A stretch of DNA of 64,000 bases, taken from positions 372,001-436,000 of the forward strand of contig NZ_FOIX01000002.1 in NCBI RefSeq assembly GCF_900109615.1. The letters run 5' to 3'. Made by a program: the position numbers and the translations under genes. Source of the DNA: Kaistella antarctica (GTDB taxonomy: Bacteria > Bacteroidota > Bacteroidia > Flavobacteriales > Weeksellaceae). Of this stretch, positions 1 to 8,321 are shown in pieces; position 1 is the first letter of the stretch, and each line of letters begins with the position of its first letter. The notes beneath the pieces were generated by a model. The model was not told where the DNA came from, made no database searches, and worked only from the letters and a program-made list of their open reading frames with translations.

Positions 1-452
1 ACGATAACTTAAGTCATGAACAAAGAAGTTACCGACCCAATCTTCCACCGACCATTAAATCTTTTGCCGTTAATAAAGTTCGGGTGCAGAAAGGGGAAGA
101 AGTAATCATTACGTGGCAAACTCAAAATGCTGATATCGTAAAAGTTTTGCCGTTTGGTCTGCAGAAAGGATATGGCGAAAAAGTAATCAGAATTACAGAA
201 TTCAAAGACGGTCAGTTTCAACTGTTACTGCACGTTACCAATTCGCTCTTGAATAAAACGGTGGTAAAGGCCTTAGTGATTACCGAAATTTTTGAAAATA
301 AAAGTGAGGAGTTTAGAAGTGACGTTGAAAATCTTTTTAAACCAGAAAAACCAACTGTAAATAATCCGGAAGGAATCCCCAGAAGTATACGGATTTTGTT
401 GTTCCTAACTTTTCTTGCCATTATACTTGCGGCAATATTTCAGAACAGATAA
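1..452 (+). CDS. C-terminal part of a membrane-anchored protein (5' truncated by window edge)
   Basis: The reading frame is open from base 3 with no stop upstream, so this is the 3' end of a longer gene and the GTG at 84 need not be a start. The visible part of about 149 residues has a beta-rich stretch with an Ig-like look (around 'VQKGEEVIITWQTQNADIV') and ends in one hydrophobic segment ('RILLFLTFLAIILAAIF') followed by three residues. That suggests a C-terminally anchored protein with its bulk in the cytoplasm. I do not recognise the family. Whether a J domain or another domain precedes it cannot be seen here. Confidence 0.75.
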   Translation, partial: DNLSHEQRSYRPNLPPTIKSFAVNKVRVQKGEEVIITWQTQNADIVKVLPFGLQKGYGEKVIRITEFKDGQFQLLLHVTNSLLNKTVVKALVITEIFENKSEEFRSDVENLFKPEKPTVNNPEGIPRSIRILLFLTFLAIILAAIFQNR

Positions 453-473
453 TTGGAAATTGTTTAAATTAGT

Positions 474-626
474 TTAAACCATTTTCAGTCGTCCCGGGCA
501 TTTCTTACATCTTTTTCCTTTCTTGAATTTCTTACAGCAATTCTTTTTAACACAAAAAATATCCTCCTTGATTTCACTAAAAGGCATCAATGGAGAAACT
601 TTAAAAGGGATAATGTGACCATTCAT
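474..626 (-). CDS. Small Cys/Lys-rich conserved hypothetical protein (50 aa)
   Basis: A 50-codon frame runs from ATG (complement of 624-626) to TAA (474-476). The C-terminal half is very basic and holds five cysteines in a C-x4-CC-x8-C-x2-C pattern ('FCVKKNCCKKFKKGKRCKKC'), which could be a small metal-binding knuckle. I recall similar short Cys/Lys-rich proteins in Flavobacteriia, but this is memory and not a search. The start may instead be the internal Met14. It sits alone between two plus-strand genes, and its function is unknown. Confidence 0.6.
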   Translation of the reverse strand: MNGHIIPFKVSPLMPFSEIKEDIFCVKKNCCKKFKKGKRCKKCPGRLKMV

Positions 627-786
627 GGTGCAAATATAAATTTAATTTAGAATAAATCAAAATAAGCTTTTCGTTTTTTGCTAATTGGTTAGGTTTTATT
701 GTTTTACTTTAAAGGGTTCCTTCAAATCTAGGTCACTCTACACTCATCGAAGTGATCTATCATCATAATAAAATGAGAATTATCAA

Positions 787-818
787 TTGTGGTAATGCCT
801 AAAAATTTGTATTTTTAC
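787..818 (+). promoter_or_regulatory. Putative flavobacterial promoter of gcvP
   Basis: TTG at 787-789, a 20-base spacer, then TATTTTTAC at 810-818, close to the Bacteroidota pattern TTG-N17-20-TAnnTTTG. It leaves a leader of about 30 bases before gcvP. No glycine-riboswitch-like structure is evident between 627 and 854. Confidence 0.4.
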
Positions 819-854
819 GGACCTTTGTTTAGGAAATAAATCTAGTAAATATAT

Positions 855-3713
855 ATGAATACCACCCAATTTGTTAATCGGCACATTTCTATGAATGAAG
901 CCGATACGCAAGCAATGTTAGAGAAAGTAGGCGTTGCAAGTATGGAAGAATTGATTGATCAAACTATTCCAGATTCTATTCGCTTAAAGCAGGAACTCGA
1001 CATTTCAGAACCACTTTCGGAGCAAGAAATGTTAGCGCATTCAAAAGATTTAGCGGCCAAAAATCTGATGTTCGATAACTATATCGGCTTCGGCTACCAC
1101 AACACTATTTTACCCAGCGTGATCCAACGAAATATTTTGGAAAATCCATCTTGGTACACGGCCTATACTCCTTACCAAGCAGAAATTGCTCAAGGAAGAT
1201 TAGAAGCACTTTTAAATTTCCAGACCGTTGTTTGCGATTTGACAGGTTTTAAATTAGCGAATGCCTCACTTTTGGATGAATCAACTGCGGCCGCGGAAGC
1301 GATGCACATGTTTTTCGAAAGCCGAACTAAACCTCAGAAAAAAGGAGATTCCAAAAAATTCTTCGTTTCAGATTTAGTATTTCCTCAAACAGTTGCTGTT
1401 TTGAAAACAAAAGCGGAAGGTTTAGGAATCGATATTATTATTGGCAATCACAAAACACATCAGTTCAACGATTCTTATTTTGGAGTTTTACTACAATATC
1501 CAGGAAAGAACGGAATCATTCTAGACTATTCTGAAAACATTCAATATTACAAAGAATTTGACTTACAAGTTGTTGTAGCCTGCGAACCACTGACTTTAGT
1601 AAAATTAAAATCCCCGGCAGATATGGGTGCAGATTGTGCCGTCGGAACCACGCAACGATTCGGTATTCCGATGGGTTATGGTGGTCCTCACGCAGCATTT
1701 TTCGCTTGTAAAGAAGAATACAAACGGGATCTTCCGGGTAGAATTATCGGCGTTTCTCAAGATGCTTACGGAAAGAGAGCCTTAAGAATGGCTCTTCAAA
1801 CCAGAGAGCAGCATATCAAAAGAGAAAAAGCAACTTCAAACATTTGTACCGCGCAAGTTCTTTTAGCGGTAATGGCTGGAATGTATGCCGTTTATCATGG
1901 ATCGAAAGGACTCAACTTTATCGCAGATCAAATTCATTTTAAAGCTATCGCTTTGCACGAGGGTTTGAAAACTTTGGGATACGACATTGTTGAAGAAGCA
2001 ATTTTCGACACCGTGAAATTTCGAATTCACGAGGACGATAAAAATAGATTGATGCGCACGATGCGTGAGAGAAAAATTAATCTGAATTATTTCTCAGATG
2101 GAATTGTAAGCATTTCTTTAAACGAAACGTCGACTGTTGCTAAAGTTCAATATCTTTTTGATGCTTTCGCCGGATTCTTAGACAAACAAAGTTTTAAATT
2201 AATTTTTAGAGAAGACATTCAAATTCCAGAAGAGTTTTTAAGAACTGATGAAATTCTGAAAGAAGAAGTTTTCAACAGATATCACACGGAAACAGAATTG
2301 ATGCGCTACATCAAGCGTTTAGAAAAGAAAGATCTTTCCCTTACGCAATCGATGATTTCACTTGGTTCATGTACGATGAAACTGAATGCTGCTACTCAAA
2401 TGTTACCTTTATCTTGGGCAGAATGGGGAAGTGTTCATCCCTTCGTACCAACCGAACAAGCTGGCGGATATCAAACACTCATCAAAGAACTTGAAAAAGA
2501 TTTAGCAGAAATCACTGGTTTTGCCGGAACTTCTTTGCAACCAAATTCTGGTGCACAAGGGGAATATGCTGGTTTAATGGTGATTCGTGAATATCATAAA
2601 TCGCGTGGTGAAGGCCATCGTAATATCGCCTTGATTCCACAATCTGCGCATGGAACAAATCCTGCGTCTGCAGTAATTGCCGGAATGAAAGTAGTGGTGG
2701 TGAAAAATATTGAAAGCGGTGAAATCGATTTCGAAGATTTGAAAGCTAAAGCCGAACAACACAGTGATAATCTTGCTGCGGTGATGATTACCTATCCTTC
2801 AACTTACGGTTTCTTTGATGACAACATTATTGAAATTACCGATTTAATTCACGCTCACGGTGGACAAATTTATATGGACGGCGCGAATATGAATGCCCAG
2901 GTTGGTTTCACTTCTCCTGGAAATATCGGTGCTGATGTTTGTCACTTGAACTTGCACAAAACCTTTGCAATTCCCCACGGTGGAGGTGGTCCTGGGGTTG
3001 GCCCAATTTGCGTGGCGGAACATTTGGTGAAATTTTTACCGAGCAATCCAAACATTAAAATCGGAACAAAAGAATCAATTGATGCCATTTCTGGAGCGCC
3101 GTACGGCTCTTCTTTGGTCTTAAATATTTCTTATGCTTACATTAAAATGCTGGGAACTTATGGTCTGAAAAAAGCGACCGAGCATGCAATATTAAACGCC
3201 AACTATTTGAAAGAAGTTTTAGGTGAACATTTTCCAGTTCTTTATTCGAATAATAATGCACGAGTTGCCCACGAATGCATCATCGATTTCCGTCAGTTTA
3301 AACCACTCGGAATTGAAGTTGCTGATATCGCTAAACGTTTGATGGATTACGGTTATCACGCTCCGACAGTAAGTTTTCCGGTTGCGGGAACTTTAATGAT
3401 TGAGCCTACTGAATCTGAAAGTAAATCTGAATTAGATCGTTTCGCAGAAGCTTTAATTTCAATCAAAAGAGAAATTGATGAAATCGCGGAAGGAAAATAC
3501 GATACAGAAAATAACGTTCTGAAAAATGCGCCACACACTGAACAAGTAGTAATTTCCGACGATTGGAATCGACCTTACAGCCGTGAAAAAGCTGCCTATC
3601 CTTTAGATTGGGTTCGTGATCACAAATTCTTCGCTTCTGTTTCTCGTGTTGACGAGGCTTACGGAGATCGAAATTTGATTTGTACGTGCGCACCGATTGA
3701 AAGTTATATGTAA
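855..3713 (+). CDS. gcvP: Glycine dehydrogenase (decarboxylating), P-protein
   Basis: This is the pyridoxal-phosphate subunit of the glycine cleavage system. It decarboxylates glycine and passes the aminomethyl group to lipoyl H-protein. The 952-residue length is normal for the fused (homodimer-type) P-protein with N- and C-terminal halves. The PLP lysine is Lys702 in 'HLNLHKTFAIPHGGGGPG', followed by the glycine-rich loop. 'MISLGSCTMKLNA', typical of the second half, is also present. gcvT and gcvH are not in the window, so the gene stands alone, as is common in Flavobacteriia. A strong terminator follows at once. Confidence 0.97.
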   Translation: MNTTQFVNRHISMNEADTQAMLEKVGVASMEELIDQTIPDSIRLKQELDISEPLSEQEMLAHSKDLAAKNLMFDNYIGFGYHNTILPSVIQRNILENPSWYTAYTPYQAEIAQGRLEALLNFQTVVCDLTGFKLANASLLDESTAAAEAMHMFFESRTKPQKKGDSKKFFVSDLVFPQTVAVLKTKAEGLGIDIIIGNHKTHQFNDSYFGVLLQYPGKNGIILDYSENIQYYKEFDLQVVVACEPLTLVKLKSPADMGADCAVGTTQRFGIPMGYGGPHAAFFACKEEYKRDLPGRIIGVSQDAYGKRALRMALQTREQHIKREKATSNICTAQVLLAVMAGMYAVYHGSKGLNFIADQIHFKAIALHEGLKTLGYDIVEEAIFDTVKFRIHEDDKNRLMRTMRERKINLNYFSDGIVSISLNETSTVAKVQYLFDAFAGFLDKQSFKLIFREDIQIPEEFLRTDEILKEEVFNRYHTETELMRYIKRLEKKDLSLTQSMISLGSCTMKLNAATQMLPLSWAEWGSVHPFVPTEQAGGYQTLIKELEKDLAEITGFAGTSLQPNSGAQGEYAGLMVIREYHKSRGEGHRNIALIPQSAHGTNPASAVIAGMKVVVVKNIESGEIDFEDLKAKAEQHSDNLAAVMITYPSTYGFFDDNIIEITDLIHAHGGQIYMDGANMNAQVGFTSPGNIGADVCHLNLHKTFAIPHGGGGPGVGPICVAEHLVKFLPSNPNIKIGTKESIDAISGAPYGSSLVLNISYAYIKMLGTYGLKKATEHAILNANYLKEVLGEHFPVLYSNNNARVAHECIIDFRQFKPLGIEVADIAKRLMDYGYHAPTVSFPVAGTLMIEPTESESKSELDRFAEALISIKREIDEIAEGKYDTENNVLKNAPHTEQVVISDDWNRPYSREKAAYPLDWVRDHKFFASVSRVDEAYGDRNLICTCAPIESYM

Positions 3714-3732
3714 TCAAAAATTCATAAATACA

Positions 3733-3766
3733 AAATTCCTGAAGGTCACCTTCAGGAATTTTTTTG
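3733..3766 (+). terminator. Intrinsic terminator after gcvP
   Basis: A 13-bp stem (arms 3733-3745 and 3749-3761, core TTCCTGAAGG/CCTTCAGGAA) with a 3-base loop runs directly into a T tract. Confidence 0.9.
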
Positions 3767-3808
3767 GCTTTGTTATAATATTGTTATAACTTTGGTTAAA
3801 TCATTTTT

Positions 3809-4060
3809 ATGAAAATTAAATTAAGGAAGATCGGAAATTCGTCTGGAATTATCTTAAGCAAAAGAATCTTGGAGCAGCTTAATATTGAAGAAGAAGATGA
3901 ATTAAAGTTAGCGGTAAAAGACGGCAAAATTTTGATTGAAAAAATATCAGCGACAAGAGAGAACTGGGAACACAAGTTTTTGAAAGCGGGATCTTTACAA
4001 GATACTGATCACGAAATGACTTTTTCTACTGAGTTTGATGAAAAAGAATGGACATGGTAA
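3809..4060 (+). CDS. AbrB/MazE-family antitoxin
   Basis: This 83-residue protein starts with a swapped-hairpin AbrB fold: 'KIRKIGNSSGIILS'-like text (here 'LRKIGNSSGIILSKRIL') then acidic strands ending near residue 47. The C-terminal tail (about 50-83), rich in acidic and aromatic residues, is what normally wraps and inhibits the toxin. It overlaps the next gene by 13 bases, the usual antitoxin-first layout. Such antitoxins bind their own promoter, so autoregulation with the toxin is expected. It lies just after the gcvP terminator. Confidence 0.88.
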   Translation: MKIKLRKIGNSSGIILSKRILEQLNIEEEDELKLAVKDGKILIEKISATRENWEHKFLKAGSLQDTDHEMTFSTEFDEKEWTW

Positions 4061-4374
4061 CCAGATTCGAAATCTATTTTGTAGAATTCGATCCGACAAA
4101 AGGTTCAGAAAATAATAAAACAAGACCTGGAGTAATTCTGTCGCCTGATGAAATGAATAATGCTTTAAACACAGTAATAATAGCTCCTTTAACATCAACA
4201 CTTAAAAATTATCCGTCCAGAATTGATTGTAAAGTAGAAAGTAAAAAGGGTCAAATTGCGTTAGATCAACTTCGATGCGTTGACAAATCTCGCCTTAAAA
4301 AGAGATTAGCAATACTTTCAGAAAATGAACAAACTGAGGTTTTAGAGGTGTTACGACAAATGTTTTCAAAATAA
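4048..4374 (+). CDS. mazF: MazF/PemK-family endoribonuclease toxin
   Basis: At 108 residues this has the usual MazF size. It carries the family core: an N-terminal strand 'RFEIYFVEFDPTKGSE' and the catalytic-loop 'KTRPGVILSPDEMN', then 'VIIAPLTST' and 'GQIALDQLRCVDKSRL'. Members cleave single-stranded mRNA at short sequence motifs. The specificity of this one cannot be read from sequence. The start at 4048 overlaps the antitoxin. An internal ATG two codons later (4054) is an alternative. Confidence 0.9.
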   Translation: MDMVTRFEIYFVEFDPTKGSENNKTRPGVILSPDEMNNALNTVIIAPLTSTLKNYPSRIDCKVESKKGQIALDQLRCVDKSRLKKRLAILSENEQTEVLEVLRQMFSK

Positions 4375-4388
4375 TACAATTACTTATT

Positions 4389-4478
4389 GGGGCAGCTATT
4401 TCCGCCTTCCACTCCCAATCTTTTTTATCCAGCGCTTTCGCCAATGCAAAAAAGGATTTCCGTTCAAGTCGGGCTGCA
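4389..4478 (+). repeat. Dispersed structured intergenic repeat, copy A
   Basis: 5' box GGGGCAGCTATTTCC, 3' box GTCGGGCTGCA. Nested pairing is visible: outer GCAGC (4392-4396) with GCTGC (4473-4477), inner CTTTTTT (4420-4426) with AAAAAAG (4448-4454). Related copies lie at 18924, 39585 and 58014. Confidence 0.7.
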
Positions 4479-4614
4479 GATTTTCGCTTCTTTCAAAATG
4501 ATCTGTTAAAAAAAAGTATATTCCAATCTTTGCGAACGTAATTTTAAACCAAAGATAATCGGAGTTCATGCGCTCATTGAAGTCTTGTAAACTATATTCT
4601 TTTTTATATTATTT

Positions 4615-4677
4615 CACCAATTACCAATTACCCATTTCTCATTACTCATCAACCATCAACTATCAATCATCAATCCC
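4615..4677 (+). repeat. G-free low-complexity tract
   Basis: A run of degenerate TTACCAATTACC and ATCAACCATCAAC units with no G on the plus strand. It abuts the 3' end of the minus-strand lipoprotein gene. Together with repeat copy A it fills the gap between 4375 and 4677, where I see no gene. Confidence 0.5.
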
Positions 4678-5775
4678 TCACATCCCAAACTCCACCGTAT
4701 ACTTCTTATCAAACTTCCATTTTCCATCTACAAATTCGGCAGAGAGTGTTCCGTCTCCAGATGGATCAGAGAAATCAGTGAAGTAAACTTCATCATAATT
4801 TTTATACGTTCTCATCTTGCTGTATTTTCCTGGGAAGAAATGATCGAGAACATCATCTTTAATCGGTGCTTTTTCAGTCGTATTGTAAACTAAAACTTTT
4901 ATATTTTTCGGATTGATGGCTTTGAAATAATCACAGTTGCTCAAGATTTCTACGAAGGAATATCGAGTCGCAGTGGTCGGATGATCAACCAGTGTTTCAT
5001 ACATCGCTGTAAATTTTTCGGTTCCTGATTTATGTTTTGGATTCGGATCGTCAAAGTCAGCTATTCCATCGCCATCGGTATCCGCAGAATTTGGATTTAA
5101 GCCGATAAAGTTTTCAAATAAATCATTGAAACCATCTTGGTCACTATCTTTTTTAATATCTTCCAATTTGATGGAAAACTGAACGCCATCTTTAATTACT
5201 TCGTATTTTGGCAACATCGGAATTCGTGATAATCTTTGAATATCAACCAAAGTTCCCGCCATAACAAATTGATTGTTCTCTAAAAATTTTTGATCTTTCC
5301 CATAAAAATCGCGCAAATAAACATTTTGAGTTAAGCCTAAAAAGTAAGGTTTAAAATCAGCTTTGTTTTTCTCAATTAACCACAACCCATATTTATTTTT
5401 GGCTAAAGCGTAATTTTCTTGAATCGATAAATAATTAAACTCTGGTAAAGCTTTGATCCATTCATTGACCTTTTTTTGATACTCTGGCGAATCAAAATAG
5501 TTTTTCTCTGTCGCCTGCAACTCCTCCGTAGTTGTTAAATCATAATTAAATTTTTGAAAACCAGTCAAATCTGTCATTTGGATATGAGATGGTAAATTCT
5601 TGAGGATTTCTTCATGAGTAGGGAGTGCAGCAGGCTTTACAACATCTTCATAATTAATTCCTTCGTTTAGAATAAAGCATTGTTCCTCCGTAGTTTGTTT
5701 AGGTTTTTCAGCACTTTCTGGCTTTTTAGTACAAGACAATAGAAACAAGGGCAATAGTAAAAAATGAACTTTCAT
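4678..5775 (-). CDS. Lipoprotein with thrombospondin type 3-like Ca-binding repeats
   Basis: The 365-residue product begins with a short hydrophobic signal and a lipobox ('LFLLSCTKKPES'), so it is probably tethered to the envelope at Cys15. Near residues 215-246 it carries aspartate-rich repeats ('DSDQDGFNDLFENF', 'ADTDGDGIADFDDPNP') typical of Ca-binding type 3 thrombospondin repeats. The rest is not recognisable. The C-terminal region looks beta-rich. It is monocistronic and diverges from dgt. Function unknown, but an extracytoplasmic Ca-stabilised role is likely. Confidence 0.75.
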   Translation of the reverse strand: MKVHFLLLPLFLLSCTKKPESAEKPKQTTEEQCFILNEGINYEDVVKPAALPTHEEILKNLPSHIQMTDLTGFQKFNYDLTTTEELQATEKNYFDSPEYQKKVNEWIKALPEFNYLSIQENYALAKNKYGLWLIEKNKADFKPYFLGLTQNVYLRDFYGKDQKFLENNQFVMAGTLVDIQRLSRIPMLPKYEVIKDGVQFSIKLEDIKKDSDQDGFNDLFENFIGLNPNSADTDGDGIADFDDPNPKHKSGTEKFTAMYETLVDHPTTATRYSFVEILSNCDYFKAINPKNIKVLVYNTTEKAPIKDDVLDHFFPGKYSKMRTYKNYDEVYFTDFSDPSGDGTLSAEFVDGKWKFDKKYTVEFGM

Positions 5776-5825
5776 ATCAAAAACTTTTATTACTTAAAAT
5801 TAAGCTTTATTTTTGGGTTAATATT

Positions 5826-7181
5826 ATGATATTAAACAGTCTATTTACGCATCAGCGAACGGGAAACCACCCAGCAACTTCTGCTTCGCGCACTGATTTT
5901 CAAAGAGATTTTGACCGAATCATTTTTTCTGCTTCCTTTCGAAGATTACAGAATAAAACCCAGGTTTTTCCGCTTCCGGGAAGTGTGTTTGTGCACAACC
6001 GTTTGACGCATTCTCTTGAAGTTTCTTCAGTTGGCAGAAGTTTGGGATCTGCCGTAGGAGACTTCATTTTTGATAAGTTTAAAAATGACTTAGATGAAAA
6101 TGCGCAGAATTTCTATCAGCATAACTTACACAACGTAATAGCTGCAGCTTGCCTTTGTCACGATGTTGGAAACCCGGCTTTTGGACATTCTGGTGAGGAT
6201 GCAATTGCCAGCTACTTTCATAAAAATGAAAAGGATTTAAAAGGAAAATTCAACGAAAAAGAATGGGCTGATTTAGTAAATTTCGAAGGGAATGCAAATG
6301 CCATCAGAGTTTTGACTCATCAGCAAACTGGAAAAGATGAAGGTGGAACGCAATTGACTTACACTACTTTGGCGAGTATTGCTAAATATCCGTGTGAAGC
6401 GATTGCCAAGGAAAAAGGCATAATTCATCGTAAGAAGTTTGGCTTTTTTCAAAATGAAAAAGACACTTTTCTAAATATTGCGAAGTCAGTAAATCTAAAG
6501 CAAGAAAGCGAACAACCGACTATTTTTAAACGTCATCCATTTGTTTGGTTGGTAGAAGCAGCTGATGATATATGTTACAACATCATCGATATGGAAGATG
6601 CTCATCGCTTGGGCATTGTCTCCACCAACGATTGTGAGAATTTATTTTTTGAACTCATTAAATCAGAAAACGGAAATACAAAAAGAGTAGAAGATAAACT
6701 GGCAATTTTAACCAATTCAAACGAACGAATTTCTTATCTGAGAGCGAAAGTAATTAATGCTTTAATTAATAAATCAATTCAGATTTATCAAGACCGTTTT
6801 ACGGACATTTTAGATGGAAGTTTAGATAAAGCACTTCTCGATATTTTTAAAATTGATAATCCATCTTTACAGGAAATTGAAAATTTTTCGATTGATAAAA
6901 TATACAATCATAAAAACGTAATTGAAATCGAAAATGCAGGTTACAACGTAATGTATGAATTGCTGAACCATTTCATTCCCCCAATCTTAACCGAGAAATC
7001 GCAGCGTAAATCTTACGATAAAATGGCTCTGAAACTTTTACCAAAACAATTTCTTTACGAAGAGGGAAGTGATTATCAAAAAGTCTTAGGCGTCATCGAT
7101 TTTGTCTCTGGTATGACCGATAATTTCGCCACCGATCTCTATCGAAAAATCAAAGGAATTGATATTGGAATGACGATGTAA
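5826..7181 (+). CDS. dgt: Deoxyguanosinetriphosphate triphosphohydrolase (dGTPase)
   Basis: This HD-domain enzyme hydrolyses dGTP to deoxyguanosine and triphosphate and helps set dNTP pools. The N-terminus has the family signature 'DFDRIIFSASFRRLQNKTQV'. Metal-ligand positions are visible as His62 ('RLTHSLEV'), His112-Asp113 ('CHDVGNPAFGHSGE') and a later Asp in 'WLVEAADDICYNIID'. The 451-residue length is typical of the Bacteroidota type. The ATG at 5826 is chosen because the conserved N-terminus starts close behind it. Confidence 0.93.
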   Translation: MILNSLFTHQRTGNHPATSASRTDFQRDFDRIIFSASFRRLQNKTQVFPLPGSVFVHNRLTHSLEVSSVGRSLGSAVGDFIFDKFKNDLDENAQNFYQHNLHNVIAAACLCHDVGNPAFGHSGEDAIASYFHKNEKDLKGKFNEKEWADLVNFEGNANAIRVLTHQQTGKDEGGTQLTYTTLASIAKYPCEAIAKEKGIIHRKKFGFFQNEKDTFLNIAKSVNLKQESEQPTIFKRHPFVWLVEAADDICYNIIDMEDAHRLGIVSTNDCENLFFELIKSENGNTKRVEDKLAILTNSNERISYLRAKVINALINKSIQIYQDRFTDILDGSLDKALLDIFKIDNPSLQEIENFSIDKIYNHKNVIEIENAGYNVMYELLNHFIPPILTEKSQRKSYDKMALKLLPKQFLYEEGSDYQKVLGVIDFVSGMTDNFATDLYRKIKGIDIGMTM

Positions 7182-7259
7182 TTCTAAAAATTAGAGTATC
7201 TTTATAACCGATCAGTAAACTAAATTACTGACTTTATTTTAACCTTATAAAATTAAACC

Positions 7260-8156
7260 ATGACGACCTATTTAGGAATTATAGTCTTTGTCGGACTAAT
7301 TATTTTATTTGCTTCCTTCTTTACGGTGAAGCAGGCAACAGCCGCAATTGTAGAACGTTTAGGTAAGTTTCACGTGGTGCGCCAATCGGGACTGCATTTG
7401 AAAATTCCCTTCATCGATCAAGTTGCTAAAAGAATGAACTTAAGAATTCAGCAGTTAGATGTTATTATTGACACCAAAACTTTGGATAACGTATTTATCA
7501 GAATGAAAGTTTCTGTGCAGTATCAAGTTATTGCCTCACAAGTTGCCGACTCATTTTACCGTTTGGAAAATCCGGAAAACCAAATTACCTCCTATGTTTT
7601 TGACGTCGTAAGAGCGGAAGTTCCAAAGTTAAAATTAGATGACGTCTTCGTAAGAAAAGATGACGTTGCGATTGCGGTGAAAGGTGAACTTCAGGAAGCG
7701 ATGCAAAGTTACGGGTACGATATCATCAAAGCGTTGGTAACAGATATCGATCCAGACGAGCAAGTGAAACACGCGATGAACAGAATTAATGCAGCTGAAC
7801 GTGAAAAAACTGCCGCAGAATATGAATCTGAAGCACAAAAAATTAGAATTGTTGCCGTAGCAAAAGCAGAAGCAGAATCAAAAAAATTACAAGGTCAAGG
7901 TATTGCCGATCAGCGAAGAGAAATCGCAGCTGGTTTGGTAGAATCTGTGAAAATGCTGAATGAAGCGAACATTAATGCGCAAGAAGCTTCGGCTTTGATC
8001 GTTGTAACACAGCATTATGACACGCTACAAGCGATCGGTTCTACGAATAAGAGCAGCTTAGTATTGTTGCCAAACTCTCCTAATTCTGCCAGTACTTTAT
8101 TAAATGATTTAATGGTTTCAATGGCTGCAACCCAGCAAATGGAGCATATTAAATAA
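7260..8156 (+). CDS. SPFH/Band 7 (stomatin-like) membrane protein
   Basis: A single N-terminal membrane segment (about residues 3-22) is followed by an SPFH domain ('AAIVERLGKFHVVRQSGLHL', 'DVIIDTKTLDNVFIRMKVSV') and an Ala/Glu-rich coiled coil ('INAAEREKTAAEYESEAQK'). Such proteins oligomerise in membrane microdomains, often as partners of proteases. No NfeD partner gene is adjacent. The sequence resembles the HIR/stomatin branch more than HflK/C. 298 residues is normal. A strong terminator follows, so it is probably monocistronic. Confidence 0.88.
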   Translation: MTTYLGIIVFVGLIILFASFFTVKQATAAIVERLGKFHVVRQSGLHLKIPFIDQVAKRMNLRIQQLDVIIDTKTLDNVFIRMKVSVQYQVIASQVADSFYRLENPENQITSYVFDVVRAEVPKLKLDDVFVRKDDVAIAVKGELQEAMQSYGYDIIKALVTDIDPDEQVKHAMNRINAAEREKTAAEYESEAQKIRIVAVAKAEAESKKLQGQGIADQRREIAAGLVESVKMLNEANINAQEASALIVVTQHYDTLQAIGSTNKSSLVLLPNSPNSASTLLNDLMVSMAATQQMEHIK

Positions 8157-8182
8157 TTTAATTTACAAATATTGTCTTTTAA

Positions 8183-8218
8183 AAAGCCGTCTCAATTTTG
8201 AGGCGGCTTTACTTTTTT
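8183..8218 (+). terminator. Intrinsic terminator after the SPFH gene
   Basis: Stem AAAGCCGTCTCAA / TTGAGGCGGCTTT (one G-T pair, 2-base TT turn that will open) followed by ACTTTTTTGG. Confidence 0.85.
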
Positions 8219-8305
8219 GGCTTCATAAATTTATAAAATGAAATTCTGTACGTACTTTTAATTCAATGCATTTTTATTTACAATTAATCTTAAAACTTTT
8301 TTAAT

Positions 8306-8313
8306 TATTTTTG
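8306..8313 (+). promoter_or_regulatory. Putative -7 box of prfB
   Basis: TATTTTTG followed by C fits TAnnTTTG(Y), nine bases before the prfB ATG. No convincing TTG is seen at the expected upstream spacing. Confidence 0.35.
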
Positions 8314-8321
8314 CATCACTT

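Noticed and set aside
627-854. Glycine riboswitch before gcvP
   Set aside because: No tandem aptamer-like conserved G-rich elements are visible, and a promoter close to the start leaves only a short leader.
3463-3717. Minus-strand frame at the end of gcvP
   Set aside because: Antisense shadow of the gcvP coding sequence with no recognisable protein features.
3809-4374. mazEF pair as part of a larger mobile island
   Set aside because: No integrase, direct repeats or attachment sequence could be found around it. It is reported simply as a toxin-antitoxin module.
7366-7381. Possible parS site (AGTTTCACGTGGTGCG)
   Set aside because: Only one half of the palindrome matches the consensus GTTTCACGTGAAAC. 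It lies inside the SPFH gene and far from parAB.
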